Positions 29,952-53,192 of a DNA stretch of 64,000 bases are shown piece after piece. The notes beneath the pieces are model-generated. The model saw only the letters and a program-made list of their open reading frames with translations. It ran no database searches and had not been told where the DNA came from. The position numbers and the translations under genes are program-made. Each line of letters opens with the position of its first letter. The stretch's first letter is position 1. The stretch comes from Taeniopygia guttata (lineage: Eukaryota; Chordata; Aves; Passeriformes; Estrildidae): the NCBI RefSeq assembly GCF_048771995.1, contig NC_133063.1, positions 60,113,310-60,177,309 on the forward strand. Direction: 5' to 3'.

Positions 29952-32900
29952 TTGTATTTGCTTTAAGATTGCTCCCTTTCTGTCTACACCATTAAATCCA
30001 GATTTACAGAAACATAATCTAGCAGGCCATAAAATAATCTGAAGGCCTCTCTTCACACACACCTTGAAATGGATTAGATGATGTTACAAAAGAGTCCCTT
30101 AAGGGAGGTTCAGACAGCATCATATTTTAAATATCAGTTAACAAAAACCCCAGCTTATATTTCCAGCAAAACATGTTGATTTTCTGCATGGTGCGGTATG
30201 CTAGAATTGGATCACAGGGGATGTGATTTCTGTTCCCCCTGTAGATTCAGCAGTGAACATGAAAGTGAAATCAGATACAAAGCCATTACAAATTTGCAAT
30301 TAATATGAATAAAAGTAAAATTTCTGTCCCCAGTAATGTCAATGTCAGTTTGCTCATTAGTCTGGAAGGTAGACAAGTTTTCATTCTTTGAATATGTACC
30401 GATGTCCTCCTGTCTCCTAGAGAAATTGTACAGGCTATAACACTAACTGCTTAGGTCATAGTAATTTTCAATAGCAACAGAAAAGACCCAATATTTTGTG
30501 CTTTACAGTATTGTAGTCTCAAGATTCTTTTATATCTAAATAGCTTTAATTATTTTTTAATTTCATTGTCTACTCCTTTATTACACAGGATCAATATTTT
30601 TGTAGATGCAGATCTGCAGCGTTACACACTTATTATCAAAAATCTCACACTATAGCTTTTTTAAATCCTGGCTTCTAAGTGTATGATGTGAATAACTGGA
30701 GTGAGACATTCATTTTACAATGTTCACTTCCAGGACTCATATTCATGAAAAAGAGCTTGAACATGTGGAAGAAGCTTGAACTGCATGGAACAGAAGACTG
30801 AAATATAGTTTGATGAGACTCAAGAATTATGGATTTCGATAATTTAAACTTCTGAAGCATTGGGAAATAGCTTGAAGACAGAAAATATAAATGTTATACC
30901 TCTCTGGAGATCAAAGCAAGTATAAGACTAAATATGGTAGTAGTTTCGAAATTTCATTTGCATCACCTCTCAGTGTTTGTAGCTCTATCTGATCATTTCA
31001 ATGGGTCTGACTCTGCTCCCAGCCCAAACATCTGAGCCACCACTATGGCAATATCAAGCTCTGGATGAAATGAACTGTGGAAGAGGAATTGATTGTAGAT
31101 CGAATTTAATGTAAGCTCTTCAAACCCTCATGGGCTAGACAGCAGTGTTGCAAGAATATTTTTAAGGGCAACTAAATAGTTACTTTTGCAAGCAAATTCA
31201 AGGGTATTAAGCTAGGGTTTGTTTGGTCATTGTTTTTTTTGTTGTTTTGTTTTGTTTTTTTTTTTTCTTGAAAGCATTTCAGTACACTGAAAAGAATGAA
31301 GTTACTTCCCACTCATATGGCTTTTCTTTTGGATGTTTGTTTACCCACCTGATGGAAATAGAAGCATTTGGGTCACCACAATCTTTTCTAATTATTTTGT
31401 ATCTGTCCTTGGTAGAAGATGCATATTCTGTCATGCACCTTAAATCAGGCCTTCTTCTTTTCCTAGAGTTAGGACACAGCTAGAAGCTTGATAGCATTTT
31501 ATTTATATGTGTTTTGGCTCCATTTTACGTAAGACTATGATTCAAAGTCAAATTATCTCTGAAGTCTAATTACAAAGTTCCTGAGGCTGTAAGATGCAGT
31601 ATCACTTTATTTCTGGAGTCGTCACCTTCTGGGAAGCTTGGAGACCTGCACCTCACAAGGTGTCAAAAACTTCACCACTGTTCATGACATCTGGTATTAA
31701 AAACATTTCACAAAGGCATACATGTAACAGATACATAGGTAACCACAGATTTTCTGACTGCATGTTCTCTATCACTTATGCCAACAGCCTCTGATTAAAT
31801 CTTTGCTACTGACTTCCTTTCCACATCAAGTTGGAGTGGACACAAGCTCCATTGGACAGAATAAGGACTCAGAGAGCACTGAAGATGGAAATGATCTGCA
31901 GTGTCACACAGTTCTTCTCCATTTCCATTACCACCAGTAGCTCTTTGCTATGCACACACGAAGAGACAGATTTGTAACCTCGGCTCTATTACTAACTGGT
32001 GCTGTACTCTCATCCTCTCTATCCATCCTGTTGCACGTACCACTTCATAGTTTAATTGTCTAGTTCTTCCTTCCCGTGCTTCCTGAGTTCTGTGGGCCAA
32101 GAGTGCCGATTGTTTGTCAAACCCAGGGTAAAAAATGCATATTTAGGAAAACTGCCTAGCAACTGCTTTCTTTAGTGCAAGGAGAGAGGCCATTTGCATA
32201 AGAAAACCTTCCAGCTGGAAGCCTGCAAAGACTCTGCTGGGAGCTGATTCTGCGACCAGACATCAAAGGAGAATTCCCGTTTCAGGACTGCTCCCTCTGG
32301 GTGGCCTTTCTGTGCTGTCCCCACCGTCAGCGGGGGCACTGGCGGCCGCACAGATCGCACCAGTGCTCTGCAGCACCCAGGAGATGCCATTCCAGCATCC
32401 GACTGTGCTGCCAGAGATCTTCTACTGATTTTGTTTCTGCACCATCTTTTCCTCACACTGTACACATCACACATCAAAAAGTCAACAGTTTCAGCTACTA
32501 ACCTTTGGAATTCTGTAAATTGCTTTGCATATTGCCTGCCAAAAGTGGCAATCTATAGCATTGCAGTACAGTATCTCCAGATATTTACACACGGTTCCCC
32601 CCCATACTAAAGGCTTTATTAGTCTGCACAAAGGCCTGGTGCAGGAAGAAAAACAACACAAATTACTTAATAATTTTTCTTGCCATTTTATGACTAGAAA
32701 AATTTGATCATAAATTTAATTTTCTAAAACCCTGAACAAAACATTGACTCTAGTAAAGTCAATGGAAATAGCCTCCACCAATATTCCAAGTAAATTCAGC
32801 AAATTGTGAACAGGGATGGGATTGAGGACATGGCTCTCTTATGTGCTAATCATCTAAACAACAGTTAAATCGTTTCAGCACCTGCAAAAAAATAGCTCTG

Positions 32901-34717
32901 TACAGCTCTGCTGCTACTTAATGGAATGAGGCGATTACGATCACAGTTCTGCAAAGCTCTCCAAATTGCAGTTCCTAAGGCTAATTTCAATGTGTGAATC
33001 ATTGCTTTCCTGCAATTTATATCCATATGTGTGGTTATTTTTGAGAATGATTCAGTTTTGTATGTATAATTATAAAAGGACTTTTTAAGTTAATGAACAT
33101 CTGTGCTAAGAGCCCCTCAACTGAAAAGCTTGTGTCAGCCACTGGTGACGATGACTGTGTAAACTTCCTGTTATCCTATAGGCGTGCATGTGGATCCCAT
33201 GGCTCTTACCAACTGCATACTACAGGAGTAACCAGCTGAAAAGCACTTCATTAAAATGCTTTAACAGGAGGGTGGGAAATCCAAAATTTCCAGGACCTTG
33301 AAAACTGTTCCATAACCAGTGTGGAACCAAATACTAAATTCTTAAAGCTTTTAACAGAAGCAAACAGAGGAAAAATTTCCATTTGAAAATTTCCAAACAC
33401 TTTAATATTTTGATTGACACACATTTAACATTTTAAGCTATAGCATAGTTCAACAGGATTTCTGCATAACATATGTTTCTAGATACTGCCTCCTTGCTTG
33501 AACTTTTTTTCTCAAGGTGAACTTGTTTCTTGACATGCTGCATGAAATCTAGAAATCTAGTGCTAGGAATAAGCACTAGAAATAAGGAAATATTAGGCAC
33601 TGAAATTCAGTGGGTAGTCAAGTAACTGGTCACAGCAACAAAGTCACTTTACTTTAGTCTGTCTTTTAATCAGCTTAATTTTTCAACCTAGTTATTATGG
33701 GTTTTTGTTTCTACCTTCTTTACACTCTTTGATCTCATAGACTGAAGGAGAATGTACTCAAGGAGCCATGAAGCTGTCTTCCCATTTACACATTTAAAGC
33801 AAAAGGGGGCTTTAGTCTGGCCAAGTGAAGTATATCACAACCTCCCAGTTAAAAGTCTCATTTTCTGTATTACCAACCTGTCATTAACCCTGCAAGACAG
33901 AGTTTAGTAAGAAACGATTGCTAAATGCAACACACCACACATGTTGGACATCTGATGTCCTTTCTCCTAACACTGATAAGGAGAACTTTCTTGGACTCCC
34001 ATCTTAGGATCTGTGTTGGTGAAAACAGATGGAAACAGAACTGCAAGATAGATCAATAACCCTGATGTGAAGATGATGAATAAACTTCACTTACGAAGTG
34101 ACTACATCTAAAGCTGTGCTAAAATATGGAACTTGTTCTTGCTTAAGACAAAGCTAAAATTAGGTTTTCAGTGAAGAAATGAAGAAGTTAAACAGCTGTA
34201 ATTCCAAACTAAACCAGGAATCCAACCAGTAGTTGTGTAAGTAAAAGCTGGGGACAGACTATACCTCCTGCCCAGCACAGAATATATTCTGGCATGGGCA
34301 AGTAGCGACATGTATCAAGCCATGGTGCTCATCCTTTGTCATCAGGATAATGCCAGGTCCTGGTGCATACCAGGTTTTAAATACTGATGCTGCAGTGAGT
34401 TTTCAGGAAGCTCTTTAAAATCATTAAGACTAATTCTACTTATGATTATGTTACTATAAGTTCAGAGCTATTGCAGTGTCTTCAAGGCAGCTACTTTGGA
34501 TTTACATCTCTCAGGCTGGCCTCTTATTTATTGTATTGTTTCCAGTTGCATGATATCAACTGTGCACATCCTCCAGGGCTGCTGAAACCCTCAGTCCTCC
34601 CCAGCACTACACATGATGCAATGAGACTCTGACGGAGGAGGAAAGCCAAGAAGTCCATGTAGGGAAGCAGATAATTTCCTTTTGAGCAATGGATGCAAAA
34701 ATAGCAGCTAATAAAAA

Positions 34718-34743
34718 GCCTTCAAACTGTGCCTTCAAACTGT
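34718..34743. repeat. 13-bp tandem duplication
   Basis: GCCTTCAAACTGT occurs twice in immediate succession without mismatch. Confidence 0.95.
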
Positions 34744-35742
34744 GACAATTCAATACACACACCTACGAGAATGCCTTGACAAGCTGCTTGACTTCCCAGT
34801 AACTCTTTCTTGTTTTCTTTAGTGCAGCCTCCTCCAAACTCCCACACACAGGTATTCATCTCTGTAGTGACAGCTGAGACCTGCAGGTGTTTGCTGCTAT
34901 TGCCCTTTCAGAATAGACAGACACTTGTTCCTCACTGTAAACATTTGTATCGTGGTGTTTGCCTGGCTAGTTACAGTCCAAATAATGATAAACCAGCTTT
35001 TTCTTTTTTTAGCCTCTTGCTGTCATGCATTAATTCTCTTTGCAAATAGGCATTAGATACTGGAAATAGCTTAAACAAGATCACTCTCTGGTAATTATTT
35101 TGCTAGCCTTATCTTTTGGAAAATATTTCATAGAGTGTCACCAGAAAAGTATATCATGCAGTTTCCAGAAATATAGCACTCCACCACATTGGATTCATAT
35201 GTGAATGGAGGAGGGTATGGCTAGTGGGCAAGATGCTCTTTCATTCCTTTAATTCTAATGTTATTTCACTGTTCTCCAAACTGCTACTTTGGCCTTGCTA
35301 AGGAACAGCAAAAATCAGAATAAGAACTCTTTGCTGAGTACTTCAACATTCACAAGTGTCAAAATATTTTCTCAAAAGGGTTGTTTGGCCTTTTTATGTA
35401 GTAAGAAGATCCAAAATCTATTAATTTTTAAAATAAGCCTGGAATGGCAAATTGTTTGACTATTAGTTTTTCTGGAAGTCTGGGAGGTTAAGGGTTTAAT
35501 AGCTTCTTCTGTCTTAACTGAAAGAGCATGGGAAATCTATTTTTTAAAAAGACAAACATCCCAGAATACTTAGTGTTAGCATTAAATAGAAATTATCAAG
35601 GAAACATTAGGAAACAAAACTACAAAAATCTAGGAAACTTCCTTACAAACCTTTCTCACTCCATCAGCTGTTTACTCTTTGGTAGACTGGTTCTGTTTCT
35701 TTAGTTCTTTACACCAATTTAGACAAGACCTGAATTCTAATT

Positions 35743-35766
35743 AAAAACAAAACAAAACAAAACAAC
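35743..35766. repeat. (AAAAC)n microsatellite
   Basis: Four to five pentanucleotide units of AAAAC in intronic DNA. Confidence 0.9.
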
Positions 35767-38700
35767 CCAGCCCGCAAAGAAGCCAAAAAAATAAAAGAGA
35801 AACAACAGTCTTTCTCAACCACTAGAGGTGCAAAATTGCAAAGTCATTCACTGAGGGACTGAAACAAAAAAACTTAGGGAAAAAAAAAAGGGATGTTCTT
35901 CATCTGGAAAGAGTAGAAAATGAGAGTGTCCCAGGGCATTGTCTGACAATACGGTTAATATGTGACAATGACACAGGCTATGTGAGTTTAGATGTACTAT
36001 GCATCATATTTTCATTAGAGGCTGGGAGGTACCTCTATTCGAAGAAAGGGGAAAATCAGATTTGGAAAATACCACTCACAGCTCTAGCAATGTCTGTACC
36101 AGAAAGAGATATAAAAATTGCTTTTTCACACACTGAAAGCCAGTGGAAAAGGCTAATGTGAATGGGGAAAAAAAGGAAGACACTTTTTTTCCTGACAGTG
36201 GGCCTTCTTTCTAACAGTCTGGTAGGGGACAGGAGTAGTTTCTCTAAATACAATTGAGATTTAAAGGCTGGAAAGTAGACTAATGTGATCAAGTAGATGT
36301 CTATTGCTCATGAGTTAATTCAGGTTGCTGAATTTAAAAAAAATTGCAGCTGTTAGGACAGAGAAGCTGTTGTGCAACCTTCTGGAAAAAGCACAGGCAA
36401 CACAGGATTCTACTTATTTGCAGCATCCACTTGGAGAGAAGGGGCTGTGTGACAGAACAGGAGTGATTCAGGAGTTAGAAATCCAGGCTTCAGAAACACA
36501 AAATTGCTGCTATCCAGTTGTATACCTGAGAGGTATTTGAGAAGAAGTCTGTCAGCATTTTGCAAGCTGTGCCTTATTAACACTTTCAAATAAAGTATTT
36601 TTTCAGGACTTGCCTTTTTATTTTCCCTCTTGGTTTGATTTGATTCTGAATCATCTTTGGTTTCCACACTGCTCTAAGATGCTGAGGAGAGGCAATGTGG
36701 CCAGATGCTCTGAGGAGCATCACCAAAAGCAAGTCATGCCACAGGCTGATGCAGCTGGCTTGGGCCCACATACCTTTCTACAATTTGCCAGTTCAGAAGG
36801 TGATTTTCACAGAAATGTCTGATGGGGATTGCTGTCACATTTTGCTCTATGTCAGGTGTGACTGACTTCCTAAGATCTCTCAGGAAATTTTGCCAAGCAT
36901 AGTTTCTTTAGTTGCTTAGGACACTGTTGAAATCTTCTTATTTTCCCTGGCAGAATTTTTATGGGACTTGGTGTCTTATACAGAAGGAGCTAACCTACTA
37001 GTGAGTGTTGGTGTTTTCACTGCAGCATGATGAGGTCTAAGGTTCTTGCTGCTCCTACCCTTAACACCTACTGTGTGGCTTCCTTCAAGAGTGAAAGACT
37101 TAGGCTCAGTAACCTGTGTCTCTTCCTATCTGACATGCTATGCTCTCTTTAAATAGCAAAGTGGTACAAAATGTGGAGAAGATTTTAAAGAGAAGCAGAG
37201 TCACTGAAATTTATACTGAAATATATCCTCTTAGTCTTCTGCCCGATATGTGGCAGAAGTTAAGGAACCTTTCTGTAGTTTTTGTGAATCTGTCTGTAGT
37301 TTTAGGTCAAATTGGGCCTTAAGGAAGATGGAAACCTCACTAGGCGCATTCTTTTGACAGAGTTTTGAGTGGTTTGTGCAGGCTGAGAAAAGGGGTCCAT
37401 ATTTTCTCCACTGTTCTTGTGCTGTTACATAAAGGCAAGTACATTATACAATAGCTAAATAGGGATTACAAAACTGAGCTCCATAAATCTAAATAAGAAA
37501 CAGAATGTCTATCTTGCACTGGACAAACAAAAAAATGGGGAAGGGTGAAACTCCGGTCCTAATTAAGTTAACAGCAAAGCTCTTGCTTAGTCTGGTGAGA
37601 TCACATTTTCATCCCAAACCTTGGCTCAAGCCTGCAGTTGGCTGACCAGGCTCGATATTTAAAGCATATCTGTGCTAAGTTTTTCCAAGTACTGGGATAA
37701 GATGACTTCTACTTTTTTCCAAGCTTTTTGCTTATAATTAAGAAATGCTGAAATTATTTTAAGACCAAGTACTGAGCAATCACTTGAAGATATGAACTGG
37801 AAGCCTAAAAAGGCCCTGCTATATTATCTCTGAATGCAAGAACAAGTAACAACAAAGTAGTTCTTCTCAGGCTTCAGTATCAGCACTTAAAGGCATTGAA
37901 AGCTACTTTAAAGAATTACCTGGGTATCTTAGAGTAAGATAGGAAACCCTGACCTGTGGGGGGTATGAAATCAAACAACAAACCCCAGCTATCAATAAAA
38001 CAAATAAAAGCCCCTAAAAAACTTGAGATTTAAGCTCTCCAAGTAAATAATTTTGTGAAAGGATCTTTTGTGCTAAAGGGATTGCAGTTCAGCGGTGTTA
38101 CTGGAGTTGTTTTGCTCACAAACCAAACCAATTACTTGAGAGTTGTTTAACTTTAGCCTGAGGTGTGGAGCACTTCTGGGTAAGAAAAGCCATCACAGTT
38201 TCTTCATGTCCCCGGGGTCTGACTATCAAACCCTATTGTTGTTACATTGGATGCCAGCATGTACATCAGGACTTCCCCTACCTTCAAGATTTCTGCATGA
38301 TGAAAAAAATAGAAAAAAAGAAAGGGGGAGGAAAAAAAGAAAGCTTGTGCAATCAGGGACATACATCATATGTATTCCCAGTCCAAGGGTTGCTTCTCTC
38401 CCACTCTTCCCTGAAGCATCTCTTAACAGCTGAACTGATTCAATGCAGAATATCATTAAAAATCTAACAGTGCACAATGACTTGGGATCATCCTTATCTT
38501 ACAGAAGCAAGCTATAAATAATCATCTTGGGCAAATCTAAAATCATGACTGAGTGGCAGGCTCCAAAAGGAAAAAAAACAATTCCAGTGTATTAAAACCC
38601 ACAAATGATGAACCATTTCTTGCAGAACTTTTTGGACTTGTGCAAACCTCTCCAGTGAGCATCAGATAAAGCTGTCAGGGTTGGGGGTGATTTGCTTCTC

Positions 38701-40996
38701 TATGAGTGATTAAGCCTGAACAGTTAAAAAGACTTAGCCTGCTATAAGCAATTAGGTAATGGTACGTCAGTGCCATTCCAGTGTTATCACTGACTTAGGC
38801 CTGCCAAGGATCCAATTCTCCAGGCAACCATCTGGGAATTCATCATTGCCGTGATTTTTTCATGACCATCTTCAGACCAGCCCACGTATGCCCCAGAAAG
38901 GGCAGGCCAAAACTTCACAGATTATTCTCTCACATCAGTGATTGCATGCTCTTCACACTAGTACCTCTCCCTTCTCCTTTGTTACACCCTGGACCTCCCA
39001 GAAGCCCCCCACCTCAAAAATAAGTGAAGATAAGGGAGAGAGGAACGAAAGAAGAGAGTGATTCTGCTATGAGGGAAATACAATGTACCTCTTAAATGAG
39101 ATCCTTTGAGAGGTGCCCAAGGACTATCCAGGTTACCCAAAATTTCCTGAACTCCTGCTTTTTCCAGGTCACGGATGTTGTTCTAAATTTGTATTTCAGT
39201 GGGTGGAAGCTTTGCTTGAGTACTCATGTGTAAGACTTGAGGATTAAACTCAGATGTAAGCGAGCAGGTACACTGATGCCAGAGTCCATACACCATCACA
39301 TGCCTGAGCCAAACCTCAGTTGTCTCCAGGAAGGTCATATGACTGCTGAGTTTCTATCCCCTTTTGTAGACAGTTTTTATGCAGCAGGGGGAGTTGCCTT
39401 TCTTTTTTTTTCCAAAAATAAGCAAAGCATATATTTTAAAATGTTGCCTGTGACTGTAACAACCTTTGGAAACATGTACTGTCTTACATATACATTCATT
39501 CTTAAGTGTAACGATTAACACGGTAAACACTGAAGTATGGAACAGAGACAAGACTTCAGTCCCAATAAGTGGTGCAAAAATGCAATATGCAAAATCAGAT
39601 GCAAAATCAAGAAACCTTAGCTTCTGGTCACTGGTGTCCCTTAAAACACAGAGAAAGTTATTACCATCCTCTACATTTTTTTCAAGCTCTGAAGTGCAGT
39701 CATACTTGTTTTACATTATCAAATAATTCAAAGTGCCAGTTTCCAAAATAACAATATATAAGAGGAATCTGGATCATATGTTTACTAAATATCAGGTTTA
39801 TCTTTGAAAGGAAAGAAAATTAACAGTTAACATTTATAGCTAAGTAAACTGTTAAGTAAATTAACAGTTATTTATGAGCTTTTAAGTGAATCAGCATTCA
39901 ACACTGATTTTCAAAAGTAGCTTGCTTCCTCTACCCTGTTCAGCCTTAGCCAGATGTAGAGACAATCTCTTTCCAGGCATCCCACCAATACTGATGGTGA
40001 GGTGACACTTTCCTTTAATAACACAATTCAAACTGAGTGGCTAAGAAAGTAATAACGAAAAGGAATAAGAAATAAGGAATAGAGAGGCAGATACTAAACA
40101 TGTGCTTAAAGATGATAAGTTTAGCTCACAGGATAAACTCTAGGGATTGTAAATTGGTCATGGGTTCATGATTGGTCATGGATTGCCTTCCCCAAGCCAC
40201 AAACAAGTTCAGTTCCAATCATGAAATTACAAATGTGATAGCAAACCGCAAATGGTGTCAACTATATGACTTATCACATAGCACAAAACTACGTCAACAA
40301 CACCATTAATGAACTCAATTTGTTTATCCCAGCAATCTCAGAAGGCCTTTACAAAATTCAGATAGCACTTTATGGCTACCAAGCTCAGGGAAAACAGAAT
40401 GAAAAAGAGCAATTGGCTACTCTTACTCTCTGCAAAACAGCTCTTCAACATTAAGAAGCAGGACTAAAGCCCTGGCTTAAGGCAGGAAAAGCTTTCAGGT
40501 ACTGATTATACAAAACTTCTCACCTAATCTCTTCTTGACTAAAGTAACTGGTTACTACTGCTGTCCAACACTTATTTTCCCTCTAGTTAACTGATACATT
40601 ATACAACTGCTCCCCAAAGTTACCATTTCCATTTTTCTTAGCAGTATTTAAGAACATATTTTAATAGCTTTGAAGTGTTGGACCAAATTTGATTACCCAC
40701 TCTTCCTTTTCATCTGCTGTTTCTTCTTCACTCATGCCAAGCAAACATACAAAATTTTTGCCCAGGGAAAAAGACCTTTCTGTGATATAGAACCTAAACA
40801 CAACACATATAAACAATAAAACATGACAGGCTACTCTGATTAATTCTCCAAGTTTACCAAAACCTTTTAATTCAGAACCAGGCTCTCCATACGCTAGGCT
40901 CTATATTACCTGACAGACAGATGATTAAGTATAAAAGCAGATCAGTTACACCAATGTGGTAAGAAGACTGAACAAGACCTAGCTTATTACTTGTTA

Positions 40997-50580
<9,584 letters not shown>

Positions 50581-51043
50581 TCAGAAGGGAGCTGCAAGTT
50601 CAGGATGGGATGGAGTCCATGCTTACAGCCACATGGTGATAGGATTCCCTGTAAAGTAGGAAAAGAATCAAAGTACCCAAATGTCAGTTTTTACCACTTT
50701 CTGCAAAAAGACTGAGTTTATACATTTGTGTTTGGAAAGTAGTACATTTGCTGGATAAGAAGACATGGAATTAAGAGTCACCTGGGAACAGGCCATTTAT
50801 CATCATGTTAGGACGACTGCTGCAAAAGCATACATAAGAGCTACTTTTTAAAAAATATTGTCAGTGAATCAGAAAACAAACCAAGACTTTCTCACACCTT
50901 TTCTACTTTTGTACCTTTAACAATAGCAGAACTCTCCTATCCAAATAAAAAAGTTTTAAAATTAACCTAAACCTAAGGTGTCCTCTAAAAAAACAAATGT
51001 GTCCTCTTTCAACTAAATGCAACTTAACACTCTGGTTTACTTG

Positions 51044-51104
51044 CCTGTGGTAAGTAAAGAAACATAGGAAAACAGTGGTTTACTTACCACAGGTTTTCCT
51101 ATGT
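51044..51104. repeat. Interlocked inverted repeat (A-B-A'-B')
   Basis: Segment A, CCTGTGGTAAGTAAA (51044-51058), and segment B, ACATAGGAAAAC (51062-51073), are followed by their exact reverse complements in the same order: A' TTTACTTACCACAGG (51079-51093) and B' GTTTTCCTATGT (51093-51104). A simple hairpin would give B' before A'. The right half is therefore the reverse complement of B joined directly to A. Confidence 0.93.
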
Positions 51105-53127
51105 CTCTCACATACATGATTTACAGTTCTGATCTGAAGTAAAAGAAACAAAAGATGGACAAAGGTTTTGGTCCACATAGTGAACAGACCCTTAGTTCAG
51201 TTGCTGCCCAGAGTCAATTGATTCAAACACTGAAGCCCATAAACTTTTATTTTTACTTATTTTACATTCTCCTTTCAGCAAAATCTTCCATTAAAATCCT
51301 TAATATTTAAAATACTGTGCTAAATTTTGCAAACTACATTATCAATTTACAATGTTCAAGCTAAATAAAGCAGTTCTAAGGGCAGTTTAGCTGCCAATAG
51401 GGTAGACAGCTTGTGTTGCTGAAACTGTACAATCCAGGCAGCATCTGCTGATGATTTTAACCTCAGTGCACTTAACTGTCTTTGCAAATGCTGAAATTTA
51501 ACCCTGCCTGGAAGAAGATCATTTGCAATTTAAATTCTAAACATAGCAAATGAAATAGCAGGGCACAGGCATCAGGCTGGCTTTTGCAAGGGTGAAAATC
51601 TCACCTTGGCTGCTCTACTGCAGGGATGAGGACTGAACCCTGACAATAATTTAGGATCTAACCAGATGCAGACCGACACCTACCTCCTTATCTGGTCACA
51701 TGCCTATTCCAAACCAGGTGACCACTGGTACACAAAAATCACCTTGCCTCCAGGACTAAAGGAGTGCTGATGATAACATTACTAGAGGGAATGGCACAGC
51801 CTGTCCCTATTCTCACCACCAGCATGTGGAGAAAAGGACTATAGTCTACAATAGAAGAAAGTATGTGTCCCATACCCTAAGCCTACAGCAAGCTAACCTG
51901 ACTCTTCATATCCCTGTGTGTGGACATGGGGGAGCAGGCTCGGAGAGTGAGCAATCCAGCATGCATCTGCTGTCTTGAAGTGGGCAGCACACCTGAGAAA
52001 CAGATCTCCACCAGATCCAGCTGGCACCTGCTAGAAGGCCCCAGGCCAGCATGCAAGCAGCCCCTCGGACCCTGTGCAGAGAGTGGGGAAGGCTGGATTC
52101 TCCCCACAGCCACCAGACTCACCAGGCTTTTCTGCTTTCTCCACAGCTGGTGGCTGCAGGAGGGATATTCACAGCCTCCTTTTCAAGTGCCAAGTCTTCC
52201 AGGAGAGGCCACACATCTCATTAGGTACATAAGAAATGAGACTGCACAATAACTACATTTTTTACTCTTGTCATACACTGGTCTAACATAAAATTAAATT
52301 TTGTCATGGTGATGCTTTATTTGGCCAGCTACCTTAGCAGGTCCCCTGCAGTAAGTATGAAGCTGCTTTTTATTTTCATTTCCTCCACAGCACTGGCTTT
52401 GCAAGAAAGGCTCAAAATGCAGTCAGCACAAGATAGGCCTGAACCAAAACACACCTTTTCCCTGTGGACACAAGCATCGCTGGCCTCTGATAATACTGGT
52501 CACAAGGTATTGACCAGCAGAGCTGAAGGATTGCTGCCCTGGCATGGCACCTGAGGTCTGGAGTGTGGCACATCTCATTCACTGAGCTTTAAAAATGCTT
52601 GATAACAAATGAGTGCTACCCTCTATCCCCTAAAAAACTTGCCATCCAACCCTGCCTTTTGGGGAGTTCTCTTTCCCTCTGCTTTATTGCCAGTAGAATG
52701 CCTCTGTTTCTTTCCCAGAGGAGAAAGGCAGCAAAGGCAGTTTTTAATTTTTTTCTGCCCACAGCTGCCAAAGACTTGGTGATGAAGACAGTCTGAATTT
52801 TGTGTGGTTCTCTCCATTTTGAGCCCATTATACTGCTAATGTTTGGCCTAGCAGTAGAAAGAAGGTTTTTTGTGAAGCTCCTGGAGGACTTTACAAACAA
52901 TAGAGTAAAAATAAATAAAAACCACACTCAGTACTTCCCAGTAGTACACTTAAAGCTGCTGTTAAACACTCATATAAACCAGGCATTTGAATAAACAATC
53001 CATCCCATAAACCAAACTGCAAAAGCTGAAACACAGCAAGGTGCAGAAGAGACCTGCACAGAATGTATTTGTAACTTGTTATGCTCTATCCATTCCTATT
53101 ACCTTTCTGAGCTGTACTAAGTTACCA

Positions 53128-53192
53128 AACAAAAACAAAAAAAAAAACCAAACAAAAAAAAAAAAAACCAAAAAAAACCCAAAAAAACCCCC
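53128..53192. repeat. A-rich low-complexity tract (AAAACCA-like)
   Basis: About 65 bases of A runs separated by CC, CCC or C. Possibly an expanded or decayed poly(A) tail. No retroposed body is recognisable upstream. Confidence 0.88.

Noticed and set aside
33556..33580. Nine-base-pair hairpin TCTAGTGCT/AGCACTAGA
   Set aside because: Short stem with a seven-base loop; such stems are expected by chance in 64 kb.
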